Positions 41,503 to 49,313 of a stretch of 64,000 nt of DNA are shown here, one piece after another. This DNA comes from a candidate division WOR-3 bacterium. Its GTDB lineage: Bacteria > Hydrothermota > Tepidihabitantia > SM23-42. Positions within the stretch are counted from its first letter, which is position 1; each line of letters starts with the position of its first letter. The notes beneath the pieces are model-generated. The model saw only the letters and a program-made list of their open reading frames with translations. It searched no databases and was not told the origin of the DNA. Position numbers and translations under genes: made by a program. Location of the stretch: the NCBI GenBank assembly GCA_029858255.1, contig JAOUFJ010000008.1, positions 25,058 to 89,057 of the forward strand, given 5' to 3'.

Positions 41503-43871
41503 CCGTGCCTGACAAGAAAGAACAGGTCAAAAAGCGGACGTTGAGCATTTCGGTGCGTGAATTGGTAGAATACACGCTGCGCTCTGGCGACTTGAATTTG
41601 ACTTTCTTTAGCACTGACCGACCGGTGCAGGCAATACATGTTCATCAATTAATACAAGCGGCAAGACCAGTTGAATATACACCGGAAGTACTTGTCAGAC
41701 ACATTGCAGAAGCCGATGAATACCGGTTGCACATCGGCGGCAGGATCGATGGTGTTTACGACAACGGTCAGCGTGTTACCATCGATGAGATAAAGACAAC
41801 ACGCAAAGCCCCGTCAAATGTACGGGAAGAAGAAAACCAAATTCACTGGGGTCAGGCCAAGTGCTATGCTTACATATACGCAATTCAAAATGGCCTGGCT
41901 GAAATAGATGTTCAATTGACATATTATCAGATCGAAGAGGGCGAGCGTGTCGAGATCCGGCGTACTTTTTCGACCAAAGATCTGGTTCGTTTCTTCGAAT
42001 CGTTGGTGTCTTCGTATTTGCAGTGGGCAGGTGCGGTCGTGAAGTGGATTGAGTTGAGGGACCGCTCAATTGAGAAGATGAGTTTTCCCTACGATGGTTA
42101 CCGGCCGGGTCAGGAACAGATGATCGGCGCTGCAGCCTCGGCTATCGAAGATCGAGTGCCTCTTTTGATCCAGGCGCCAACCGGCATTGGTAAGACCATG
42201 GCCGTTATTTACCCGGCCGTCAAGGCACTTGCTCAAGGGCTGACAGATAGAGTATTTTACTTGACAGCACGGACCACCGGAAGAAATACGGCGGAGCAAT
42301 GTTTGGAGACGCTCAGAGCGAATGGGGTGAAATGTAAGTATCTGAGCATTACCGCAAAGGAAAAAATATGCTTCAACCCGGCAAAATCGTGTAGTGGTGA
42401 TGACTGCGAATATGCCCGTGGTTTCTATGACCGGATTAATGAGGCAATTGCTGACGCATTCAGCGGGGAAAATTTCACGAGAGATACTATACTTAGTATT
42501 GCCAGAAGACATAGGGTATGCCCCTTTGAGTTCTCGCTCGAGTTATCTCTGTGGGTAGACGTAATCATATGCGACTATAACTATTTTTTTGACCCAAGGG
42601 TATATTTGAGGCGATTCTTCGAGGACGGAGACAGTAATCACGTTGTGCTTGTTGATGAAGCTCACAATCTGGTTGACCGGTCGCGGGAGATGTATTCAGC
42701 AACTCTGCACAGAATGCCGCTCAGTGCCGTCAGGAGAAGCGCGAGAAAGAGAGTGCCCGGTTTGTACCGTATTCTGGGTAAGGTCAATGCATGGCTGGTC
42801 AGAGCGGGAGAACAAATACCTGAGGGTGATACAAGCATGGCTGCGGAAGAATGCCCGGTTGAACTGTGCCAGTTGTTGCGGAAATTCACGGATGCAGCTG
42901 AAAAGTGGTTGTCGAGAAATGAAACATCGAAGCTCCATGATGATATTCTGGAGATCTACTTTGATGTGCGGAGATTCCTGAACACTGCGGATAGATACGG
43001 GACGAATTACGCAACATACTATTCCATCATTGGCGGGGATTTGGCTGTGAAGATTTTCTGCATCGATCCATCAGAGCATTTGGAGGCGAAACTTCAACAA
43101 TGCAGGTCCACAATATTTTTTTCTGCAACGCTGATGCCCATAGAATATTTCGCGAAATTGTTTGGGTGTGGCAGCGATGCGCGCGCAATCTCACTACCAT
43201 CACCATTTCCCGGGGATAACCTCTGCGTTCTGGTCGCGGGGAAGATTTCCGCCCTTTACAGATACCGTGAATTCACCAAACATGAAGTTGCACGCATGAT
43301 CGCTGCCCTGATCGACAGGAAGAAAGGCAATTATCTGGTATTCTTTCCTTCTTATGAGTATATGAAAATGATCTATGCGATCTTTCAGAGTAGGAGGCCT
43401 AATGTAAGGTTGATCGTGCAGGAACCGAGTATGTCTGAGCAGCAGCGAGATGAGTTTCTGAATAATTTTAGCGCCCAATCCGATGGTTTTCTTACCGGGT
43501 TCGTAGTCATGGGTGGTTTTTTTGCCGAGTCGATCGATCTCGTAGGTGAGCGACTCACCGGAGCGGCGATCGTGGGCGTCGGTTTTCCTCAGATTTCACT
43601 GGAGAGGGAGTTGATCAAGGCATACTTTGACAGCCAGAATGGCTCGGGATTTGCATTTGCCTATCAGGTTCCGGGTATGATAAAGGTTCTCCAGGCAGCG
43701 GGCAGGGTCATTCGCTCTGAACACGATACGGGTGTCGTGTTACTTATTGATACACGGTATACCAGTCCTCCATACAGCCTGATGTTTCCCGAGGGTTGGC
43801 GTCCTTCTTTTGTCAGTAGTGTTGAGAAAGCAGGCACATTGCTGCAGGAATTTTGGAACCGTAAGATCTGA
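41499..43871 (+). CDS. PD-(D/E)XK nuclease-XPD/DinG-type ATP-dependent DNA helicase fusion
   Basis: 790 residues in two parts. The N-terminal 190 resemble a Cas4/RecB-like nuclease: GRIDGVYDNG with Asp84, IDEIKTT giving Glu97-x-Lys99, and WGQAKCYAYIYA near 117-128. The rest is an SF2 XPD/DinG-like helicase: Walker A APTGIGKT (226-233), four cysteines placed for a [4Fe-4S] cluster (Cys291, 298, 303, 341), VDEAH (385-389), and a C-terminal motif VI LQAAGRVIRSEHDTG. It probably unwinds and cuts DNA. It overlaps the membrane protein gene by 4 bp and is 6 bp from the next gene, a DnaQ-like/GIY-YIG protein, so the three act as one unit in DNA repair or defence. Confidence 0.88.
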   Translation: MTVPDKKEQVKKRTLSISVRELVEYTLRSGDLNLTFFSTDRPVQAIHVHQLIQAARPVEYTPEVLVRHIAEADEYRLHIGGRIDGVYDNGQRVTIDEIKTTRKAPSNVREEENQIHWGQAKCYAYIYAIQNGLAEIDVQLTYYQIEEGERVEIRRTFSTKDLVRFFESLVSSYLQWAGAVVKWIELRDRSIEKMSFPYDGYRPGQEQMIGAAASAIEDRVPLLIQAPTGIGKTMAVIYPAVKALAQGLTDRVFYLTARTTGRNTAEQCLETLRANGVKCKYLSITAKEKICFNPAKSCSGDDCEYARGFYDRINEAIADAFSGENFTRDTILSIARRHRVCPFEFSLELSLWVDVIICDYNYFFDPRVYLRRFFEDGDSNHVVLVDEAHNLVDRSREMYSATLHRMPLSAVRRSARKRVPGLYRILGKVNAWLVRAGEQIPEGDTSMAAEECPVELCQLLRKFTDAAEKWLSRNETSKLHDDILEIYFDVRRFLNTADRYGTNYATYYSIIGGDLAVKIFCIDPSEHLEAKLQQCRSTIFFSATLMPIEYFAKLFGCGSDARAISLPSPFPGDNLCVLVAGKISALYRYREFTKHEVARMIAALIDRKKGNYLVFFPSYEYMKMIYAIFQSRRPNVRLIVQEPSMSEQQRDEFLNNFSAQSDGFLTGFVVMGGFFAESIDLVGERLTGAAIVGVGFPQISLERELIKAYFDSQNGSGFAFAYQVPGMIKVLQAAGRVIRSEHDTGVVLLIDTRYTSPPYSLMFPEGWRPSFVSSVEKAGTLLQEFWNRKI

Positions 43872-43877
43872 CACGTC

Positions 43878-45620
43878 ATGAAGAATTGTGATACGGCTCT
43901 GGAAGATCTGGTCGTGCTGCTGCTAGATTGTCAGACAACCGGGGCGAATCCAAGGAGTGGAAGTGTCATTGAAATCGGCTGGGCTCGTTCGGACGCGTTG
44001 GGCGACGGGGAGGAGGTGTCGGGGATCAATGCGCGTATATTCAAAAAGCCGTCTGATTTCGAAATACCAGCACGTGTACAGAAAATCACAGGGATAAACA
44101 TGGACGATATCGTTGCCGGTTCTGACCCGGAAGATGTTTGGGCGGAGATATTAACCACGGCGGAAGCGGTCGTCAGGTTGAACAGGAAACAGATGTGTCC
44201 TACTGTTATACATTTTGCGAAATTTGAGCTACCGTTTCTTACTAAACTGCACGCCATGTTTGGAGCAAAGAAGGATTTCCCGTTTACATTCATATGTACG
44301 CATGAGATTTCCAGGCATCTGTTCCCCGAATTGCCGAGGAGAAGCATCAGGGCCATAGCCGGGTACTTCGGTCACTCGCTCCATGAACTGAGGCGTTGTA
44401 GAGAACATGTTCAGGCGACAGCAATCATCTGGCGTGAAATCTTACGCGTGCTAAGGGAAAGACACGGCATCAAAACATTTGAGCAACTGATGGGATGGCT
44501 TCATCAACCAAAGGTCATTGTTTCAACGAGCAGATCGTATCCAATGTCGGCGCACGCGCTGCAGAGGTTACCCCAAAACCCCGGTGTTTACCGGATGCTC
44601 CGCTCCAATGGTGACGTATTGTACGTAGGTAAAGCGAATTCGATAAAGCAGCGCGTGAGGAGTTACTTCAGGAAGGGCAGCCGGCATCCTGAACACATAC
44701 TCGAGATGCTTTCTCAGGCCAAGCGTCTCGACCTTACCGTCACCGAATCCGTGCTCGAAGCTGCAATCCTCGAATCCGATGATATCAAAAGACTCATGCC
44801 GCAATACAATATTGCTTTGCGCAAAGGTAATCGGGATGTCTGGTTCTACTCAAATGACTTTTGTGAATATGGCCCGCAGCCGACAAGGAGACATAAGATC
44901 GGCCCGATTGTCGACCGTGAGGCAATGTCTAATTTTGCGGCGATCATTAGGGTAACCGAGATGGGTGACATATCTGGGACCGCCCCGGAGTTGTTGATGA
45001 GCGGCATCGGTGTACCTGAAGGATTTGCTCCTGAATACAAGTGTATTAAGGCAGGCTACGAAATATTCATGAAACGTCACGCGGGTGTTCTAAGGAGAAG
45101 AGCTGCTGCCCAATCCCTGAACGCAGTTGGACGGCAACTATGGATAGAAAGGCAGAAAGGTAAGATTTGCGAGAATACCGAAATGGAAGACCTTGTTCTT
45201 AGGAGTATTGAGATACCCGCATGGACACCCGATTCAGTCTGTCGATTGATCGAATCTAATGTTATACGTGCGGGTCATGCGATGCGCCGGGCACACTGGT
45301 TTATAATGTTGACCGAATCGACTCTGGGATGGATAGAATCATCGGTTTCAGACGGAAGCTATTTCCTGATCGTTTTTGAAAAGGGACAGATACTCTATCG
45401 CCGGGTTCAGACTATGGGAGAGCTTCCGATCCCTCCCGGCCACCGCCGACATTTTATTGAGAAGCAGCGCAGTTTTGACACCATGACCTATGATCGCATG
45501 CGTGTGGTGACGACTGAAATCAGGAAGGTCATAAGCTCAGGCAGGTGGTTTGAAATAAGATTCACCCCGGTCAATACACTCGGTTGTGATGATCTGATCA
45601 ATTTATTGAGCTGGGTATAA
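43878..45620 (+). CDS. DnaQ-like exonuclease-fold / GIY-YIG nuclease fusion
   Basis: 580 residues. Residues about 10-190 have the DnaQ (DEDD) layout, but the metal-binding set is altered: motif I is LLLDCQTTG (Asp17, with Gln19 where Glu is usual), motif II HFAKFELPFL has Glu117 for Asp, and motif III RRCREHVQATA has Arg/His in place of His/Asp. Residues about 225-312 are a UvrC/Cho-like GIY-YIG domain (NPGVYRMLRSNGDVLYVGKANSIKQRVRSYF with Tyr, Arg, and a later Glu). The final 260 residues are unassigned. The GIY-YIG part looks active; the exonuclease fold may be a substrate-binding relic or have different chemistry. It lies 6 bp after the helicase gene. Confidence 0.82.
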   Translation: MKNCDTALEDLVVLLLDCQTTGANPRSGSVIEIGWARSDALGDGEEVSGINARIFKKPSDFEIPARVQKITGINMDDIVAGSDPEDVWAEILTTAEAVVRLNRKQMCPTVIHFAKFELPFLTKLHAMFGAKKDFPFTFICTHEISRHLFPELPRRSIRAIAGYFGHSLHELRRCREHVQATAIIWREILRVLRERHGIKTFEQLMGWLHQPKVIVSTSRSYPMSAHALQRLPQNPGVYRMLRSNGDVLYVGKANSIKQRVRSYFRKGSRHPEHILEMLSQAKRLDLTVTESVLEAAILESDDIKRLMPQYNIALRKGNRDVWFYSNDFCEYGPQPTRRHKIGPIVDREAMSNFAAIIRVTEMGDISGTAPELLMSGIGVPEGFAPEYKCIKAGYEIFMKRHAGVLRRRAAAQSLNAVGRQLWIERQKGKICENTEMEDLVLRSIEIPAWTPDSVCRLIESNVIRAGHAMRRAHWFIMLTESTLGWIESSVSDGSYFLIVFEKGQILYRRVQTMGELPIPPGHRRHFIEKQRSFDTMTYDRMRVVTTEIRKVISSGRWFEIRFTPVNTLGCDDLINLLSWV

Positions 45621-45645
45621 CCTGATTCCTCAAGGCCAATGTGTA

Positions 45646-45673
45646 TTGACATATGTACAGGTGTAATTATAAT
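45646..45673 (+). promoter_or_regulatory. Promoter of the glycosyltransferase gene
   Basis: Perfect TTGACA (45646-45651), 16-bp spacer, perfect TATAAT (45668-45673). The leader to ATG 45799 would be about 120 nt. Confidence 0.85.
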
Positions 45674-45798
45674 CACTGGCGTAATTTCTTGTTGTTAGCG
45701 ACAAATATGCCTGGCTGCAGAAATTATGGTTGCTTTTTCAGGGTCGATGTATTAGATGTCGATCTCATTTCTTGAGGTTTGGAATTTTGTGCATAGGT

Positions 45799-46920
45799 AT
45801 GAGTAGAAAGAAGAATCTGAAAGTTCTTATGGTCACGGATGCCTATTACCCGTACCCTTCGGGGGTATCCGAGTACGTACACTGCCTGAGCAATATACTT
45901 CGGAATCTAGGGCACACAGTAGACATCGTAGCAACTTCATTTGGCAGAAAAGAGGATAGCAAATACGATGCAATCCGGATCGGCAAAGTACTTTACGTTC
46001 CTTTGAACAAATCATATGCGACAGTGCCGGTTGGATTTGATGTTCCTGCAAAGATGAAGTATTTGATGCAAAGCTCCCGGTATGATGTGATTCATCTTAA
46101 CGGCCCGATTTTCCCAAATCTATCCTATTTTGCGCTGAAATATTCAAGCACGAGGACAATTTCAACCTTTCACACATCATCAGAAAAAGTGAGCGGTTTT
46201 GGTGGAAATCTGTTCAAAAAGATATTCGGCGATATGAATGCGAAAATAGATGTGAGGATCGCTGTTTCAAAACAGGCTCAGAGGACAAACGAAATGTACA
46301 TCCCCGGAAAGTATCATATTGTGCCTCTCGGCATTGACGTTAGAAGGTTCGCCCCGCGAGGGGATAAATGTGCCGAAATTGGGCGGAATTCGATTCTCTT
46401 TGTCGGTAGGATGGATCCCAGAAAAGGATTGCACAGACTGCTCAGAGCTTTTACAGTTGTGAAGCGTGAGATGCCCGATGCCTTGCTCTTTATCGTTGGC
46501 AGTGGCCCTGCGCGCGCGAAATATGAGAGAATGGCAGTGGATTACGGTGTCGGGGATTCCGTAATCTTCAAGGGTGTGGTGGCGATTTCTCAGCTTCCAG
46601 AGTATTTTCGTTCCGCCACAGTCTATACTTCGCCGGCCGAGGGGGGTGAATCGTTCGGTTTGGTGCTTATTGAGGCGATGGCTTCAGGCGTGCCGGTTGT
46701 CGCTTCAAGCATCGCAGGCTATGATGAAGTTATCGAGAATGGACGCAACGGTATCCTGCTCGATACAGATGATCCCGCAGCATATGCCGAATCTTTGTTG
46801 AACGTTCTACAGAGTGCCAAACTGAGACGGACTTTGATCGCCGAGGGTTTGAAAGATGTGACGACCAAATATAGTTGGGATATTATAGGACGCAGGATCG
46901 AGCGATTCTATTATGAATGA
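45799..46920 (+). CDS. Glycosyltransferase family 4 protein (GT-B)
   Basis: Retaining sugar transferase of 373 residues for cell-surface glycans or glycolipids. The N-terminal Rossmann half starts KVLMVTDAYYPYPSGVSEYVHCLSNILRNLGH. The C-terminal half has the sugar-nucleotide site: SILFVGRMDPRKGLHRLLRAF near residue 200, VGSGPARAKYE, and the EGGESFGLVLIEAMASGVPVVAS signature near 282. I chose ATG 45799; the frame is open to 45730, but that extension looks unlike a GT N-terminus. The acceptor and donor are unknown. It is monocistronic. Confidence 0.9.
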   Translation: MSRKKNLKVLMVTDAYYPYPSGVSEYVHCLSNILRNLGHTVDIVATSFGRKEDSKYDAIRIGKVLYVPLNKSYATVPVGFDVPAKMKYLMQSSRYDVIHLNGPIFPNLSYFALKYSSTRTISTFHTSSEKVSGFGGNLFKKIFGDMNAKIDVRIAVSKQAQRTNEMYIPGKYHIVPLGIDVRRFAPRGDKCAEIGRNSILFVGRMDPRKGLHRLLRAFTVVKREMPDALLFIVGSGPARAKYERMAVDYGVGDSVIFKGVVAISQLPEYFRSATVYTSPAEGGESFGLVLIEAMASGVPVVASSIAGYDEVIENGRNGILLDTDDPAAYAESLLNVLQSAKLRRTLIAEGLKDVTTKYSWDIIGRRIERFYYE

Positions 46921-47017
46921 AGTATATCATATTCCTGAAAGACAGAGTGATTTTGCCAAACACCACGGTTGAATGAAAAATTCTTAGTTGAACATTTTGC
47001 GACAACTCAAGAAAAAT

Positions 47018-47046
47018 GGGGAAGCGGCAGGAAACTCCACTTCCCC
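47018..47046 (-). terminator. Minus-strand terminator after the first metalloprotease gene
   Basis: On the minus strand GGGGAAG (47046-47040) pairs with CTTCCCC (47024-47018), followed by ATTTTTC. It may also slow transcription from the convergent glycosyltransferase gene. Confidence 0.75.
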
Positions 47047-47065
47047 GTATACTTTTCCTTGGTGT

Positions 47066-48976
47066 CTACTTGATCAAAAGTAACTTCGTGTTCCGCACGT
47101 ATTCGCCGGCCTTGAATTGTACGAAATATATTCCATTGGGCACTGACTTTCCGCTTGCATCACGGCCGTCCCACATGACCGATGAGGAATAGCCGGTGAC
47201 TGATAGTTGCGTGGAAAAATCCTTGATTAGTTTGCCGGTTACATCGTACACGAGTAATGAGATATCCTGTGGCGCATATCCATCATCCTGTATAGAGTAG
47301 CGCATTTCAGTTGCGCCTCTCGATGGATTCGGTACAACGTTGAAGTACGTGCCTCCATTCTGGTCGAGTCTGTTCTCTTCGACATAAGTGTCGAGCACGA
47401 AATTCGCAGTCACTTCCTTATCGGCGTTCATTATGATCGAATCGGGGTTTTGCGAACCCCATAGATTACCGCTCCAGTGGCTGAATATCCACCCTGAATC
47501 AGGCACAGCAAGGAGTTCGACCACCGTACCGCGTGGGTATTGAGCCATGTTCGGAGTTACTTCTACGGTGCCATTGCCGACCGTGTTGACCGTCAGTATA
47601 ACAAATTCTGTGATGAACGTGGCCGTGATGAATTTGTCATCGTCCATGATGACGGTAGCGGGATTTGTGTTACCAGACAGGTCGTCGCCCCACGCGTTGA
47701 AGATCCATCCGGAATCCGGTATTGCCGTGACTTGGACAGGAGTGCCTGGATCGTGCCATGGTGTGTCAGGCTCGATCTCAACAGCGCCGCTGCCGGCAAC
47801 CCTGGTGTGTATATAATATGACAGAATATAATCCCAGCCGATCGCATCGAACATATTCCGGTCGGGCGCCCTGAAGAAATTTGGGTAGAATGTCTCTCCG
47901 GAACCGATAGCAGGCTGCATGATAGCATTGACGTTGTATTGGCTGAAATGTGAAGCCTGATAAGGTTCGCCGTCTGACATCTGGTACTCGACTTCTATCA
48001 TATCAGAATTGACATCGTCATTGCCGCCTGATATGTCAACCATGCGCGCTGTAGTCTGGAAATCATACCAGGTATCTGGATTATAGTTACCAGTGCCGTC
48101 ACTATCCTGGAATCGGTACATGTCGAGTGCGTCGATGTCCTGCGCGTAACCGTCAGCGTTCGAAACAAAACCCAATACATGTCCTACTTCATGGGCGGCA
48201 ACAGACTGGAAGCACATGCCGTAAACTCCGTCACTCGGGGTGTAATCCCACGTGAAATTCGAGCTGAAAGTAATCTGCGCGGCGAGGCTCGGGAAAGAAC
48301 CGATCACCGCATTATAGGTTGCCACCAGAAAATATACGCGGTCTTCGTTCGTTACAGTAGAAGTTGCATAAGTATAACGGACCGGTATTGTGTTATCCGG
48401 CGGTAGTTGAAGTTGGATAGAATCGTCCGCATCCATATCAGCGATAAGACTCGCACGTGTTATCGAGTAAGACGGATTGCCCGCGTAGTAGCTCTGAGCC
48501 ATACCAAGTATACCGGGTCCTAGAGGGGCAAAACCGATATTAATGCTGACTTCCACGTCGTCATCGAACCGTCCTTCAATAAATACGGCGACAGATTCCA
48601 GCGCGGCCAGTGCTTCTGCCGGAACACTCGTACAGTTGTAAACGATATTGATGCCGCGTCCTGCTCGACCTGCGCTGACTATGGTTTTGTTCGGTGCGTT
48701 ATCGAAATCTTCGCGTGCCTGCAAAGCCATATCCCGGAATTCCGTCGGGGACACCCGCGAAAGGTCGCTGCCAATGACCGGATATATTAGACTTCCGGTC
48801 TCCAATTCTACGGTCGAACCGTCGAGATAAAGCCTGCTTTGCATTACGGGTCCCGGTTCGCGGAAGTGATAGTCTTTCTCAAGATATCTGAATTGCTCTG
48901 CCATAATGAACCGAGGTATCGGGAAGATGGTAGCGCACAGCAGAACGAATGCTACTCCACAATTAAGGTGCTTCAT
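47066..48976 (-). CDS. Exported zinc metalloprotease with InlB-type repeats and C-terminal sorting domain (paralogue 1)
   Basis: 636 residues with a signal peptide (GVAFVLLCATIFPIPRFIMA). The zinc site HEVGHVLGF is at 262-270, followed by GYAQDIDALDMYRF and the DGEPYQASHFSQ region; the catalytic part resembles the NF038122-type metalloprotease family. Two divergent InlB B-repeats follow (VTAIPDSGWIFNAWGDDLSGNTNPATVIMD and VELLAVPDSGWIFSHWSGNLWGSQNPDSIIM). The C-terminal module ends DASGKSVPNGIYFVQFKAGEYVRNTKLLLIK. ATG 48976 has GAAGGAGGA; the frame is open 15 bp upstream. It is a tandem paralogue of the gene at 49314. Confidence 0.88.
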   Translation of the reverse strand: MKHLNCGVAFVLLCATIFPIPRFIMAEQFRYLEKDYHFREPGPVMQSRLYLDGSTVELETGSLIYPVIGSDLSRVSPTEFRDMALQAREDFDNAPNKTIVSAGRAGRGINIVYNCTSVPAEALAALESVAVFIEGRFDDDVEVSINIGFAPLGPGILGMAQSYYAGNPSYSITRASLIADMDADDSIQLQLPPDNTIPVRYTYATSTVTNEDRVYFLVATYNAVIGSFPSLAAQITFSSNFTWDYTPSDGVYGMCFQSVAAHEVGHVLGFVSNADGYAQDIDALDMYRFQDSDGTGNYNPDTWYDFQTTARMVDISGGNDDVNSDMIEVEYQMSDGEPYQASHFSQYNVNAIMQPAIGSGETFYPNFFRAPDRNMFDAIGWDYILSYYIHTRVAGSGAVEIEPDTPWHDPGTPVQVTAIPDSGWIFNAWGDDLSGNTNPATVIMDDDKFITATFITEFVILTVNTVGNGTVEVTPNMAQYPRGTVVELLAVPDSGWIFSHWSGNLWGSQNPDSIIMNADKEVTANFVLDTYVEENRLDQNGGTYFNVVPNPSRGATEMRYSIQDDGYAPQDISLLVYDVTGKLIKDFSTQLSVTGYSSSVMWDGRDASGKSVPNGIYFVQFKAGEYVRNTKLLLIK

Positions 48977-49067
48977 TAAATCCTCCTTCATAGACTATTC
49001 AAGCACTCTGATCTATTCGATAGTATGCACCTATTCAGCGGTATAGTTAATCAAGGTACATTCAGTA

Positions 49068-49095
49068 ATAATATCGATTGTCCGAGGAATGTCAA
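49068..49095 (-). promoter_or_regulatory. Promoter of metalloprotease paralogue 1
   Basis: On the minus strand: TTGACA (49095-49090), 16-bp spacer, TATTAT (49073-49068). The MITE-like element begins 11 bp upstream of the -35 box. Confidence 0.75.
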
Positions 49096-49106
49096 GGAAG
49101 GTGTTA

Positions 49107-49234
49107 TGGGGTCAGGTCTTGACTATTGACAAAGTCTGAGTGTGGCGGGGTCTACCAGGGAGTTTTTTTCCACGAAATCTGACGAGGGTGATAGGCATTG
49201 GGCCACTATTGTCAATAGTCAAGACCTGACCCCA
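49107..49234. mobile_element. MITE/REP-like element with 25-bp perfect terminal inverted repeats
   Basis: The 25 bases at 49107-49131 (beginning TGGGGTCAGGTCTTGAC) and at 49210-49234 (ending GTCAAGACCTGACCCCA) are exact reverse complements. They enclose 78 bp of non-coding DNA; total 128 bp. No transposase gene is nearby, so it would need one in trans. I recall such GGGGTCAGG-type ends near REP-associated tyrosine transposases in other genomes, but I cannot check that here. Confidence 0.8.
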
Positions 49235-49313
49235 CAGCTAGATGATTGGATATCTGCAAAAGGAAATGCCCGGCACAATTGGATCGCGCCGGGCCTGTGT
49301 ATTCATTGATATT

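Larger units (their letters stand above)
48977..49313. other. 337-bp intergenic region between paralogous proteases
   Basis: It holds the minus-strand promoter of the gene at 47066 (49068-49095) and a MITE-like inverted-repeat element (49107-49234). After the element (49235-49313) there is a GC-rich hairpin, GCCCGGCACAATTGGATCGCGCCGGGC, around 49269-49295, which may terminate the upstream protease gene on the minus strand. Confidence 0.6.
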
